In this document: piece by piece, positions 22,669 through 33,599 of the stretch
Layout: each line of letters begins with the position of its first letter
Numbering within the stretch: position 1 is the stretch's first letter
Origin: Carallia brachiata
Taxonomy: Eukaryota > Streptophyta > Magnoliopsida > Malpighiales > Rhizophoraceae
Length of the DNA stretch: 64,000 bases
Assembly: GCA_021464245.1 (NCBI GenBank)
Contig: JADCRB010000016.1
Location: 9,790,835 to 9,854,834 of the forward strand
Direction of reading: 5' to 3'
Program-made: the position numbers and the translations under genes
The notes under the pieces: model-generated
What the model was told of the DNA's origin: nothing
The model's database searches: none
Seen by the model: only the letters and a program-made list of their open reading frames with translations

Positions 22669-24036
22669 CTTTACCGCTATAGATGGTAGGGTAGTTCTTC
22701 GTTTCCTCCCCTTTGATGTATTTGGTATGGTGTGTTATTGGGGGCTTTCCATTTGTTTATTATATTTCTGCCGGAGTTGGAGCTTGTTAAGCGTGAGAGT
22801 GAATATTTGAGGAAACAAATGGCTATTTCAGCCAAACCGAAGCATAGGAAATTACTCCTCCACTGCTAATATCAAATTTACGGAATTATCGCAAGGTTGC
22901 AGGATTGTTGTGCATTTGGTTCTCTAAAGAAATAAACAAGATTTTATGTGCTTCATTATGTGCTACTTCCCTATTTCCATGCACTGTTTGCTGTATCTTG
23001 ATTGCTACAGTTTGTTCAAAGGAAGTTATCTTTTACCATATCAGCAGAAAACCATTAAACACAAAAAAAAGTAAGACCGTAAGAGTTGGTTAAGACTGGG
23101 CGTTTGGTTTTGAGTTAAATAAAAAACCAATAGAAGTTCCGAAAAGTATTTTTTTTAAAAAAAAAAAAGTCAAGTTATCTTTTATCTTTATGAGATGAAC
23201 AATATATTGAAATCATTTTGAAACAAATGTTAGCCCTAATTAGCATATGGCAAAGGAAAACTATATTAAAATGAGTCAAATTCGTATGTAAAGGCACAAG
23301 AAAACTGATCCAACTTATATGTAAATGGATAAATTCATATGTAAAAGGTCCAACCGCATAGTAGCTAGTGCAGAGTAGAAGATCAACATATATCTTTGAT
23401 ATCATGTCAAATAAAAGAGTAGAAGATCAACATATATCTTTGATATCATGTCAAATAAAAGTGGAAAAACCTAAAAATATTATAAGCTTAGTAAATCTCT
23501 ATATTTTATTAATATCACGCTTTATACATTTTAACAAAAATTATAATATAATTCATGTGGTGTGCAATTTGATAAAAAAAAAAAGGGGTTAATTTTCTTT
23601 GTTTGTAGGTACTATTATAGGTTAAACCACTATAACTAATAACTAATTTTAATACCCGCACTACGTATAGTTACCAATCATTTTTTTTGTTGACTATAAA
23701 AAAAGAAAATTGATTTTTGATTTATGTATTTATTTTGTGTGAACATTTTAGTCGGTAAATATTTATAATCTGGAGTGAATAGAAAAATGAGTCAATTGTT
23801 AAAAAGAAAAAACAAACAAAAACAAAAACTTATGACCATCCCTTCCGCGTTCTTTAAACTTTGGGTCCAAGATTTTATTTATTTTGTTTCATACACAAAC
23901 GTGGCGTGGAATTGTCTTTTCTTTATTGAAACTCCAAGGAAAAAGCTAGAAATGTAGAAAGATAAACAGGGATTATGGTCTCAAGAAAAGCTACAAATAA
24001 TTGGAAATAAAATCAGAAAGAAAATCTGATGGATGA
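22669..24036. other. HCF136 3' flank and intergenic
   Basis: Sequence after the HCF136 stop codon. No convincing gene is present. It includes a 44-bp tandem duplication at 23372-23459. Confidence 0.6.
23372..23459. repeat. Perfect 44-bp tandem duplication
   Basis: Two head-to-tail copies of a 44-bp unit that begins AGAGTAGAAGATCAACATAT, with no visible mismatch. Confidence 0.9.
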
Positions 24037-24600
24037 TCAAAAGAAACTCATTGAGTAGAGATTCCACACTTCATCCTTATTAGCATGGTGAAAGGCAACT
24101 TTCAGATTTTTTGGGCTTTCCAATTCTGGAAGAGGTATGTCTAGAACCTCATAGTAGAAAATATCAGTAGTCTGTAACAATAAGAAAATAACAAAAGCAA
24201 TAAAGTTAACTACCCTGAACAAATGATCTACACCTGGTTGTTGTGTACTAACATATCTGACAAATGATAGGTACTAATCCAGTTGGGACTTAGGTGTCTG
24301 AGAGTGGCAGTTATGAGTCGTCAATCTAATTTTGGATGGATCATCTAAACCAATATGTTCAGCCACTTTCTCCACCATGTCATCATAAGTATGTAATTTT
24401 GACCTTAAAAATCAATTGTGGATCATAAACGTCTGTAAGCAAGCTAAATTTTCTAGTAAAGTCACATAATGAGTCAGCAGAGTGCTTATAACTACAAACA
24501 AAAATCATCCTCCTTCGGTTACTTCAAAGATCTAAAGTGAACTATCCTGCATAAAACCAAATCATGTGAACAAATCAAATACAACTTTAACATGCCAGGA
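24037..24600 (-). pseudogene. UBP12/UBP13-like ubiquitin protease fragment
   Basis: Read on the minus strand, 24387-24280 encodes YDDMVEKVAEHIGLDDPSKI and then THNCHSQ, and 24171-24040 encodes DIFYYEVLDIPLPELES and LKVAFHHANKDEV after a TTGTTACAG acceptor-like sequence. These match the C-terminal ubiquitin-like region of plant UBP12/UBP13 (USP7-type) deubiquitinases as I know them. A further weaker match, HFRSLK, lies at about 24550. Only a small part of a protein that normally exceeds 1,100 residues is present; there are stops and no catalytic domain, so it is a fragment. It may have arrived by partial gene duplication. Confidence 0.75.
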
Positions 24601-24799
24601 AAGACTCCATCACAAATAATATACTTAAATCGCCCACAATTGTGAACAGTACCACAAGACAGGAACTCAAAAGATGAAAGCACTTAGTCCTGGTAAATAT
24701 ACCAGATATGCAATTCTTAAGACCACCGTAATTCAAGAGAAACCTGTTACCAATTAAAAAAAAAATGATAAACAACTATTATGAAAAGAGGAAAGGCAT

Positions 24800-25803
24800 T
24801 AAGGGTGTAGATTATGGGGGATATACGCGGGAACAATGAGCTCGTGTATATATTTACGTCCTCTAGCTGAATCTTAATCAATTTGCACCCTGGTTGACCA
24901 TGGCCATGGATCCCTTCCTGAAAGTAAAATCACAACAAAGAAAATTCAATTAGACGTATTCCACATGAAGCAGTAGTGAAATACTATGCTAATACTCACT
25001 GGAGCTTGTTCTGCAATTTTCCAAAGACAAACAAACATGTCTCGCCTATCCATTTGTTGTTTCCACAACAAAGCATGTCCGTCATGAATGCTTCCACCAG
25101 AATTAATCAAAGCATCAATCCCTACTTGCTTATTTCTCTTTGATCCTTCCCTTTGATGTCTAATCAGCATTCCCCGAAATTCTTGTAAAGAAGCATTGAA
25201 AAGCAGGTTACAAATTTGGTCCTCATCGTTCGCCACCTCGCCCATTGAAAAGTCGAGTATTAGAGGCTTCTCTATTTCTTTACACCCTTTAGACAATCAT
25301 TTAGTAACTTCAATTATTAAAGAAACAGGTTACAAAAATAAACACAATCATAAATTCCCAGTTCAGACTCTAGAGCACAATTCTATTTTCCACCACTGCT
25401 GCCAAAATTTTGCTAATTTGTAAATAAAATTTTCCCACTGACTTTGATCACGCTGAGGGCGGCAAGTATTGGTATAACAGGAAGCTCACTTCATCGTGAC
25501 CAAAAAAGCTACGGGTTCGAGTCATAAAAATAGCCTCCTCTCCTTATAAAAATAAAGGTAAAGGGTAAAGTTACGTATATATGATACTTACCCAAACTTC
25601 ACACTATAGAAATTTTGTGTATTGAGACTTTGATCCCGTTGAGCAATTTGTAAAGTAAAGTTAATTTGACCATCAACACAAGTACAATTTCCATAATCAA
25701 GTTTGGACACCAATGGGTGCCAGGTGAGGTTGACTATTTCGTTTGCAGTGCTTTCTCTCTCCCTCTCAATTGTGGTGCATAAGCTATTAACCAAAGAGAA
25801 CAT
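24800..25803 (-). pseudogene. Exon remnants of an unrecognised plant gene
   Basis: Three minus-strand segments look like exons. 25782-25593 follows an AATAG acceptor and ends at TTTGG with GTAAGT after it. 25296-24997 encodes residues such as SMGEVANDEDQICNLLFNAS and GGSIHDGHALLWKQQMDRR and ends at a GTGAGT donor. Across a short intron with a TTTCAG acceptor, 24917 onward encodes EGIHGHGQPGCKLIKIQLED. The phases of the first two segments do not obviously agree, so an exon is missing or the gene is broken. I do not recognise the family. A UBP12-like fragment follows on the same strand; whether they belonged together is unknown. Confidence 0.45.
25440..25570 (+). mobile_element. Possible truncated SINE
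   Basis: The word GGGTTCGAGTC at about 25510 matches a tRNA-type B box, and the following AAAATAGCCTCCTCTCC and AAAGGTAAAG resemble the post-B-box part of plant Au-type SINEs. An A box and target duplication were not established. It lies between two exon remnants of the neighbouring broken gene. Confidence 0.4.
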
Positions 25804-26197
25804 GCAATAGCTTGTACAGTATCAGGTAAAGGTAACTAAGGCATATATCCACATTTAGTAACATACACAGTGAACCTATAACAATAATTAAGCCCACAAA
25901 ATTTTTACTTAGAATTTGAGGAACAGTAGAATTTGCATAGATGCAAGGGTGGCAACCTGTATTGGATACACGCTCGGAGGTTTTGGACTGGAAAGACTCC
26001 AATGTCTTCAAATCTTTTAAAACTTATCTCCGACATAAACCGTGCCAAGTTCGCTGAGTTCGGGTGTGGACGGTTGTCGAAGCTGTTGGCATCGAACACT
26101 TTTGCAAAAAATGTGAAATCATCAAAATCCGTAAAAAAAAAAAAAAAAAGGGTAATTCATCAGAAGCGTCAACGAATCGTTGGTTTTTGTTTTTTCG

Positions 26198-26222
26198 GTT
26201 GGGGGGCGGGGGCGGGGGGTGT
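26198..26222 (+). repeat. G-rich tract
   Basis: GGGGGGCGGGGGCGGGGGG in an otherwise AT-rich region; it could form a G-quadruplex. No gene is attached to it. Confidence 0.75.
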
Positions 26223-26338
26223 ACATAAAAGGTTTGGCGATGACGATTGCTTGGTTGTAACGTGCAGTGAGAAACGGACCTGATCAGTTGTAAGACTGCT
26301 GTTATTTTCTAAATAAGATATTGGTTACTAACATTTTA

Positions 26339-26710
26339 GTAAAGGTTTAATTATAGACACAATAATTTTTTTTAATAAAATTAATTTTTAATATTTTTAT
26401 TATAAAATAATTTAATATTTTTTTATTTTCTAATTATCTAATTTATTAAGAAATATATTATCTGGTAAACCAGTTTCTTGTAGAATGCAATGTTATTAAA
26501 AGTATGATATAAGGAAGTGATATAACAGATAATATATTTTTTACTAAATTAAACAGTTAGATAATATAAAAGTATTGAATTATTCCACAATAAAAACATT
26601 AAGGACTGATTTTATCAAAAAAAAAATGTTGTATTTATAATTCAGTCATAGTTAAAATATTGGAGACTAATTTTACCAAAAATAAACATTATATTTATAA
26701 TTAAACTTTA
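26339..26710. mobile_element. MITE-like element with long AT-rich inverted repeats
   Basis: The left arm (about 26339-26465), containing GTTTAATTATA and AAATATATTATCTG, pairs with a right arm read in reverse complement at about 26520-26650. A second, outer copy of the terminal part lies at about 26650-26710, as if one end had been duplicated. The ends and target duplication could not be fixed because of low complexity. No coding capacity. Confidence 0.55.
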
Positions 26711-27859
26711 GTCTAAACTTTAGTACTAATTAAGACTTTAGGCTAAAATTAATTGATTGGAGGGATGGTCAAAAGAAATTTGGATGGATATAACATAGAG
26801 ATCCACCAGATTTGTCGGCCGAGCAATTTTTAGGTAGGTTTGGCCCATCCGGTTAACATTCATTAGTATAGATTGTACTTATGAAATTTTGTTATGTCAG
26901 CTAGAAAATTGATGTGTTTAAACTAACATTGTCATATATAACTTTAAGAAATTTAACAAAAATTAACTTTAATTTTTTGGAAAAATGAATTAAACTGGTA
27001 AAAAATCAGACCAAACTAGATGAACCGAATTTGAACGGAAACCTTAATTAGAACCACAATTGAACAAGAAACAGTTTGAAACGAGTTAGAAATGAATAGC
27101 TTCGCTTGGTACAGAGTCGAAACTAAACTGCGAGTTTAGAGCCTAAGTTGGAGTTGAACCGGATTGTAGCATGTCTAACGATTATATTTCTTTTTAAGCT
27201 AATTTTATTTTTAGCATAACTTTTATATTTTGAAGAATAATTTCTAAACTTATTAGAATATTAATTTAGGAGTTATACAATTTTTGTGTGGATATAATGA
27301 CAATTTTTTTATTCATTATTAGAAAGAATGATTGTGATTAAAAATTAATTCTTATATTATTTGTTTATAGTTTAATTTTGATTGACACATTTTCACGACA
27401 CGTAGCTTTAAATGTGGTATAGGAAACTCTTAAGTATTTTTTAAATTAAGTTTGATAAACATGTTTTTGGATCATAATTAATTATTACGAAAATTTTTGT
27501 AGATAGATTTAAAAGATTTCCTTGAAATAGAGTATGAGGAAATAATTGTAAAATTTGAGATACTAGCTTGAAAGATAAAATAAAATTCCTAAGTCTCTTT
27601 CCAGCTAAATGGTGAGTAATCTCTCTTTCTGGGGAGATGAGAAAGTGGAAGTGATATTTCAATTAGTCTCGTCAGAAAATATTGTACTTGTAAATGATAC
27701 AAATATTTATAATAAAATTTGTAATAAATAAAGTGTAAATTTAGTTATACTAATTATTTCAGTAAATATTCAATTTTAAGACTTTTGACATGATAATATT
27801 TTGATACTTTTACTATTGGCCCTCAATTTTCAGTAGTAAACGAAATGCTTATTTAATAT
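26711..27859. other. AT-rich intergenic sequence
   Basis: Nothing supportable as a gene. The part at 26990-27180 has the GAACCGG-like words seen in many dispersed plant repeats. Confidence 0.5.
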
Positions 27860-28310
27860 TTATCCCGTACACAAGCTCTCCAATCTGGACTGCGAAGAAC
27901 AAATCCATTGAAGCCCAACTAAGAGGCTCTTAAATGTTAGCCATCTGGAGCCTGGAAGAATGCAGCACAATAAGGTACTCCCACTCCCACATCGTTTTTG
28001 AGAGTTCATATGGGATCCTTTATCAAGAAGAACTAACAGCCAACCAGAGCACACCGGGGGGTGAGGGGGTGGGAAGGGCATGTGTGAAATCCTAAACCCT
28101 AAACCTCTCCCATTGAAGGGGCCTAGAAACTCGGGGGGGTCTTTGCCCGGTGTTTCCCCCAAATGTGGTTCGAAAAAAGAAACACCGACGCCCTTAGCAT
28201 GTGCCCATTTTCCACATTGTGCGATGCCCCTGGAGAGGTTTGAAGGTGGCGCTGCCTGCATTCGGTCCAAAATGTATCGCGGCTGCTTGTTGTCCTCGCC
28301 TCTCCAAACA
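27860..28310. other. GC-rich island, possibly inserted organellar or repeat DNA
   Basis: This stretch is far richer in G and C than its surroundings and contains words such as GGGGGGGTCTTTGCCCGG and CGACGCCCTTAGCATGTG. A plus-strand frame at 28080-28391 stays open for 103 codons, but I recognise no protein. Composition is compatible with plant mitochondrial DNA transferred to the nucleus; that is a guess from base composition and style only. Confidence 0.35.
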
Positions 28311-28411
28311 CCCCCATTTTTATTTTTATGCTCTTTTTTATTTTATTTTTATTTTAATAGAAGACATGTAATCATATCATTGCACAGATGAAAGATTACA
28401 TAAGTCCCCGG

Positions 28412-28684
28412 CTAACAGGGAGCATAGAATAGGAGGCAAAGTATTTGCCCATACATATTCAACATGCACTGTACTAGAAGCCTGAGTATATAATGAGCTA
28501 CACAGTTGGCTTCTCTCCTAACATAGCGAAAGGAGGAGGAACAGAATTTTGAAGCCATGAAGCGGACATCTGCCACCAATTGGGCAATCCAATTGCTTTC
28601 TGGTCCAGGAGATAATATTGCTCTAACAACTGGAAGGCAGTCTGACTTAACAACAACACGATCCAGAGACAAAGAAGCACCCAA
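28412..28684 (-). pseudogene. RNase H-like (RVT_3) fragment of a non-LTR retrotransposon or related gene
   Basis: The minus strand encodes VVVKSDCLPVVRAI, then SNWIAQLVADVRFMASKF, then FRYVRREANCVAH. This is the pattern of the plant RVT_3 RNase H-like domain: an acidic residue in ESD-type context and a C-terminal RREAN.VAH motif. The N-terminal third with the first catalytic Asp is missing and the frame stops soon after the domain. It is a truncated copy, most likely from a LINE. Confidence 0.7.
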
Positions 28685-28689
28685 AAACT

Positions 28690-29700
28690 AAACCAAACTT
28701 TTTCTTTATATAGTTTTTCCCTATAATGTAATAGTCATCATGTATAAAGTTTGACGTGAGATCTAGTGTATAAATATTGGAAAAATTGAGTGAAAAAATT
28801 CAACTTATTCTCACTTCTGGTTATATGCGGGTTTCTGCTTAATTTGTAAGTTAAAGAAAAATAAAAGAAGAAAAAGAACTCCAAATCCCCTTTTTCATTT
28901 TCTTGAAAAGAAATTTCTCCATAATTTACCTTAAACTTTCAAAAATTCCTATTTTTGGAAAAAAAGAACGGAAAAAACAATTGCTCTCAATTGTTCTCTA
29001 ATAAAAAAAAAAGGAGTAAAATATTAATTTCAAATTTTCCTTTTTTTTCTTACAAAGAAAATATCTATATTTCTAAATTTATTTACTAATTTTATATTTT
29101 TGAACATTATCATTATTTTTTTTGTTTCAATTTCTTATTTTAGACTTTTTTAAAAAGAGGAATATTTTTATCAAAAAAACTTTTTGGCAATGTTTGATCA
29201 GACCTATAGTTGATACACAATGATATTCACCATTGAGTCGTGAAATAACTATTGAATTAAAAAAAATAAATTATTAAATATAATTAAATAAATAATATGC
29301 TTTTCAGAGTGTTCACTAAACACACTCATATAGTCAATCTCTATCTTATTTTAGATTAATAGTAACATTACGTTAATTTCATTTACTTAGTTTCAAAATA
29401 ATTAAATAATCTCATTAATAATATCTAAAAAAATCTTTGTTTAATATTATTTTTTAAATTTAATTATTTAATAATTATATAATTATATAATTATTTTAAA
29501 ATTATTTAAATAAAATTACTAAACATTTTAGTTAGATTAGTACGGAGGATGGATGTTTTTGCGCAAGTCAAACTCAAATTTTAGTTTCGTGAACATATTC
29601 GTAACGCTCTAATTGCATCTCAAGGGAAGCGTGACAAATTAGAGGGCATCATCCCCACCCATAACCCCTACCCTACACACCAAAGTCAAAGTCAGACTAA
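28690..29700. other. AT-rich intergenic sequence
   Basis: Long runs of A and T, no gene seen. No element ends were recognised. Confidence 0.5.
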
Positions 29701-30310
29701 AAAGTCGAAACTGTAACCGAAACAGAGAGAGAAAGACAAAAGAGAGAGAAGGGCGTAATGTGGGAGGGACGAGGGTGGCTGTGGCGCGAATCTCACTTTA
29801 CTCTTTTTTTCCACCGGCCCTCTCCTTTCCTTCCAGAAAACAAGGTGGTTGTGTGAATCTCTCAAATAGATTCATTCAACATAGTACTAATAGTAATTAT
29901 ATATATATATATTAAAAAAGGTATTATAATTTGCTCTCGATTTTCTCTGCTTTCTTTCCTTTTTTTGTCTTTTTAAATAGAAAAAAAAAATACAAGGAAA
30001 GAAGAAGAAATTAAGGAGAAAAAAAAAAAAAGAAAAAGAGAAAAGAGAGCGCCACTCACCCATCTCATTGCCTGACTATCCCAGACCCAACGCTTAGCCA
30101 ATTATCGCACCGCAATCCTTCCCCCGCCTTCCCCACAGAAACGAAGAAAAATATTTCTCATTTCTCTCTCTCTTTCATTCTCTCGCACACCCTGCTTCCT
30201 TCTTTGCTTCTTCCTTCCTTCCTTGATTTAGATTTTAGATTTTGATATTGATCTCTTTCTCTCTCAGATCTGGCCTCTGTTTTCAACAAATTATTATTTT
30301 TATTATTTTG
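29701..30310 (+). promoter_or_regulatory. Presumed promoter and pyrimidine-rich 5' leader of the LysM gene
   Basis: The last 150 bases before the start codon are strongly CT-rich, with CTCTCTCTCTTTCATTCTC and several CTTC repeats, a common feature of plant 5' leaders. A short AT run lies at 29898-29913. The role is inferred from position. Confidence 0.4.
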
Positions 30311-32811
30311 ATGATGCAGACAGACAGGGAAAGAATGAGGACGACGACCACCACGACAACGAGGGCGACGTCTCCTCCTGCTATTCCTCCTGATTCTAAT
30401 TCTAATTCTGATTCTTATTCTAATGGCTACCATCATCATCATGATGACAGCCTCTACGCAACTTATCGCAATTGCAATAATAATAATAATAATAATAATA
30501 ATAACGGCAGTCACTTTTGCAATGGTGGTGGATCTTCTCACGATTTCAATTGCTGCAATGCCAACAACCTCCCCCACAACGACACTGCATCATCATCTTC
30601 CTCATTATTAGCTTCTTCGTCTCCGTCACCCCCTCATTACAAATATATTAGCAATAATATTAATTATGATAATGACAATAATAATCATAATAATTATAAT
30701 AATCATAAAGGAGGAGGAGGAGGAGGAGGAAGAGGCTTCATCGAACATCGTGTCTCCAAATTCGACACTCTTGCCGGTGTCGCCATTAAATACGGCGTTG
30801 AGGTATTCATACCCACCCCACTCCCTTCATTTTTTTTTTCTTTTGTTTCTGTTTTTTTTTTTCCCTTTAAATTTACATAACATCGTTGTGGGATCATATG
30901 ATTCAGTTGGCGGTTGCGCATTTGCTTTAGTTTTTGCTTCTCTCTGCTATTGCCTAATGTTGCAAATTTGATCTAAATGAATCTCTGTGTTCCCTTTGAT
31001 TTAGTATTTGTATTGTATCTGCTTGTCCTTTTGATTGATTGAATGAATGAATGAATAAACAAACCTTATGTACGCATCTCATGTGGAAAAAAATAACAAA
31101 CGTTGCCATCTGCTGGATGGCATTGTTGTCTTGCCTATTTTAATATGCAGTGAATCATTTGACTTTATATGGTGTCTGAATGCCGCCACCTGCAATTCTT
31201 CTTTGCTTGGCTCCACTTGTTTGCATTATTATATGCCAAGGCCTCCGATTTTTTTATTTTTATTTTTTATTTTTTACGATTCCCCTGCATTTGTTTAGGT
31301 GTCTGATATAAAGAAGATGAATGGTCTGGTTACCGATCTCCAAATGTTTGCACTCAAGTCACTGTATATACCCCTACCCGGTCGCCATCCTCCCTCGCCC
31401 TGCTTGTCAATTGGTTCTGCTGCTTCAGGGTAACATATGCTTGTTGGAAACTCATTTTCATTCTCAGTTGCCGCTTTGTTTCAAGTTGGCATTGCTCTAT
31501 TTTTGTTGCACAATTGAAAAGAAAATGAAGGACTGGGGTTTATACGTCATTGAACTTGCTTTGTGTAAGTTAAGAGCGCAATGTGATGGCTCCTGTTGTC
31601 AGATATTCGCCACAGATGTCTAATCTAATTGTTAAACAGAAACTTATATCAAACACCCACTTCCTTTGACCGCATAAAGTCAAACGGGTAATGCCTTTTA
31701 CCTGATATAGGTGGTATGGTACCTAGTTTTAAGGAGATGCATCATTCCATGCATTAATAGATTTTTTTGAAGTCTATATGTACCCGTTGCTTGGCATCTG
31801 GGAACAAATGCAGATGAGAATGATTGACAATTGTGTTCCTTGTTCTATAAATTTTATTCTTCTAGCAATTGTGCATTTGTACAAGTTCGTGAGAGCATTT
31901 TACTGATTTATAACTAAGTAACCTTGTCGAGTAAATTGCCCTAATTTTTCTTAGCTTTTATATTTTTTCCTTTGTGATTCGCTCTAGCATTAATTGTGCG
32001 GAACATAATTTGCAGTTTGGAGTTTACACCACCTCATCGAGCGCATTCTGATCTCTTTGGTTCATTCCAATCCTTGAGGCTAAATCCTTCACAACAGAAG
32101 GTCTCTCAAGCCATGAGTTCTTTGCAAGGGTACTATGGACTTACTCCCACAAAACAAACAAATGCATATGAAGGTTTGGAGATGGCACTTTTTCAGAAAG
32201 GATATCCTCCTTCTCTAGAAGATTCTCAGTATTTGAAGCCCTCCCCAGGTTCTCAACCACCTTTCAGCCACCATCGGAAATCTAGAAGCCTAGTTGGTTT
32301 TCCAAATGAGAATAACATACTGATTGACGACATGTTCATTACTGAAGCTATGGAAAGTGAGAATGAGAAGTCCAGTGATAAATTGCTCAGAAGGCGTATG
32401 AAATCTGAAGCTGACTTCAGTTCTCATTCCCCTGAAATGTTGATCAGGAATGATGACAATAGTGGAGATGCATCTTTGACCATCACGGGAAAAGGTTTAG
32501 CTCTTAGATCCAAAGCATCAAGCAGAAATATTTTGTCATCAACTGATTCTGAAGCAGGTGGTTTGGGCCCCGTACCGATAGCTTTGGGGGAATCTCTTGT
32601 AGCTGATAATGGATTTTCAGGGGTAAGAAAATCATCGAGCACATCAAGCTTGCAGGATCAGGATGGCAGCAGTTCTTCTGTCTGGCTGACTTCAAAATGG
32701 AGTTTGGCGCCTGATTTACAGGCCTTTACCACTGCAGCCATTGCAAGACCAATATTTGATGGGCTGCCAAAACCGATATCAGGTCGAAGAAATAAAGCAG
32801 CGCTTGATTAG
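30311..32811 (+). CDS. LysM domain-containing protein, 3 exons
   Basis: Exons 30311-30802, 31299-31429 and 32016-32811, with GT-AG junctions in phase, give 472 residues. The start is the first ATG of a tandem ATGATG. Residues 1-140 are low complexity: Thr, Asn (ten in a row, about 57-66), Ser and Gly runs encoded by trinucleotide repeats. A single LysM domain follows at about 146-190, beginning HRVSKFDTLAGVAIKYGVE and ending in SLYIPLP; intron 1 splits it exactly after GVE. The C-terminal half is Ser-rich and hydrophilic, with HHRKSRSLVGFPNENN and a tail PISGRRNKAALD. No signal peptide or membrane span is seen, so this is an intracellular LysM protein, unlike LysM receptor kinases. The closest gene I know is Arabidopsis At5g23130, of unknown function. 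Position next to HCF136 and CLPP2 supports this. Confidence 0.9.
30475..30503 (+). repeat. (AAT)n repeat coding polyasparagine
   Basis: An AAT trinucleotide run within exon 1 of the LysM gene encodes ten Asn residues. Nearby (CAT)n and (GGA)n runs encode His and Gly runs in the same exon. Confidence 0.9.
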
Positions 32812-33599
32812 CTAGCAACTGCTGTTACTTACAATTCGCCCCCTAATATTGAAGGAGATTTTGTTAGTCACATTATAGCTACCTCAAAAGGTATATAAAA
32901 GGAAGGGGAAAAGAAACAGAAACCATATTTATTCGCTTTGGTTTACCTTGTAACTTCTAAAAGCAAATGTTCATATGTTGAGCGCTCCTACAATCTATTC
33001 ATCCTTATGAAAACTTGACTCATCTGAAATGCATGAAAATTTCTGAAATCCAGCCATTTATAACTGGATCTGCATGGTCGGTCGGGTTGCAACTGACACC
33101 CGAATTCAAGTCAGTATGTTCCTAACTTTCCAACTGATGGTCAGCTAATATTCGTCTTTGGATGTCTTGCCAAGTCGTCTCTGATGGAATAATGCGTATT
33201 CTTACTTTTTCTTTTCTCTTTTTTTGGGTGTTACCAAGTCACATGGTATGTTTGTGTTTTGTTGCTGATTTTCCTTGCGGCCTGTATTCTTGTTGGAAAG
33301 CAGCTTCAAACCGCGTTATTTTGGTTTTTTTTTTTTGGTTGGCTTATTTGGTATATTGATAGAATAAGAATATGAATAAAATTCTTCCTTTCTGTAGAAA
33401 TGGAAAGAATCCCGATTATAGTTGGTCTCCAATTATTTTGTCGTTGTTTTCATTTTTTCTAGTTCCCGAGCCATCAGAGATGGTAATCGAGGGGTCAATG
33501 GTAGCAGTCATGGTGCAGCGGAGAAGATGCGCTAAATGTTCGACCAGGGTGCCGATGAGAAAACACAGAATTTATTTTTATAATGTACAAACCTAAAAT
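32812..33599. other. 3' flank of the LysM gene
   Basis: Sequence after the LysM stop codon, likely including its 3' UTR. No further gene is seen. Confidence 0.5.

Noticed and set aside
25940..26140. hAT-like end CAAGGGTGGCAAC
   Set aside because: Only one end was seen, without a partner or an 8-bp duplication.
28090..28110. CCTAAACCCTAAACC as interstitial telomere repeat
   Set aside because: Only two units, within the GC-rich island; too short for a telomeric array.
30158..30577. Minus-strand frame rich in Ile and Arg opposite the LysM gene
   Set aside because: It is the mirror of the AAT and other trinucleotide repeats of exon 1 and has no independent support.
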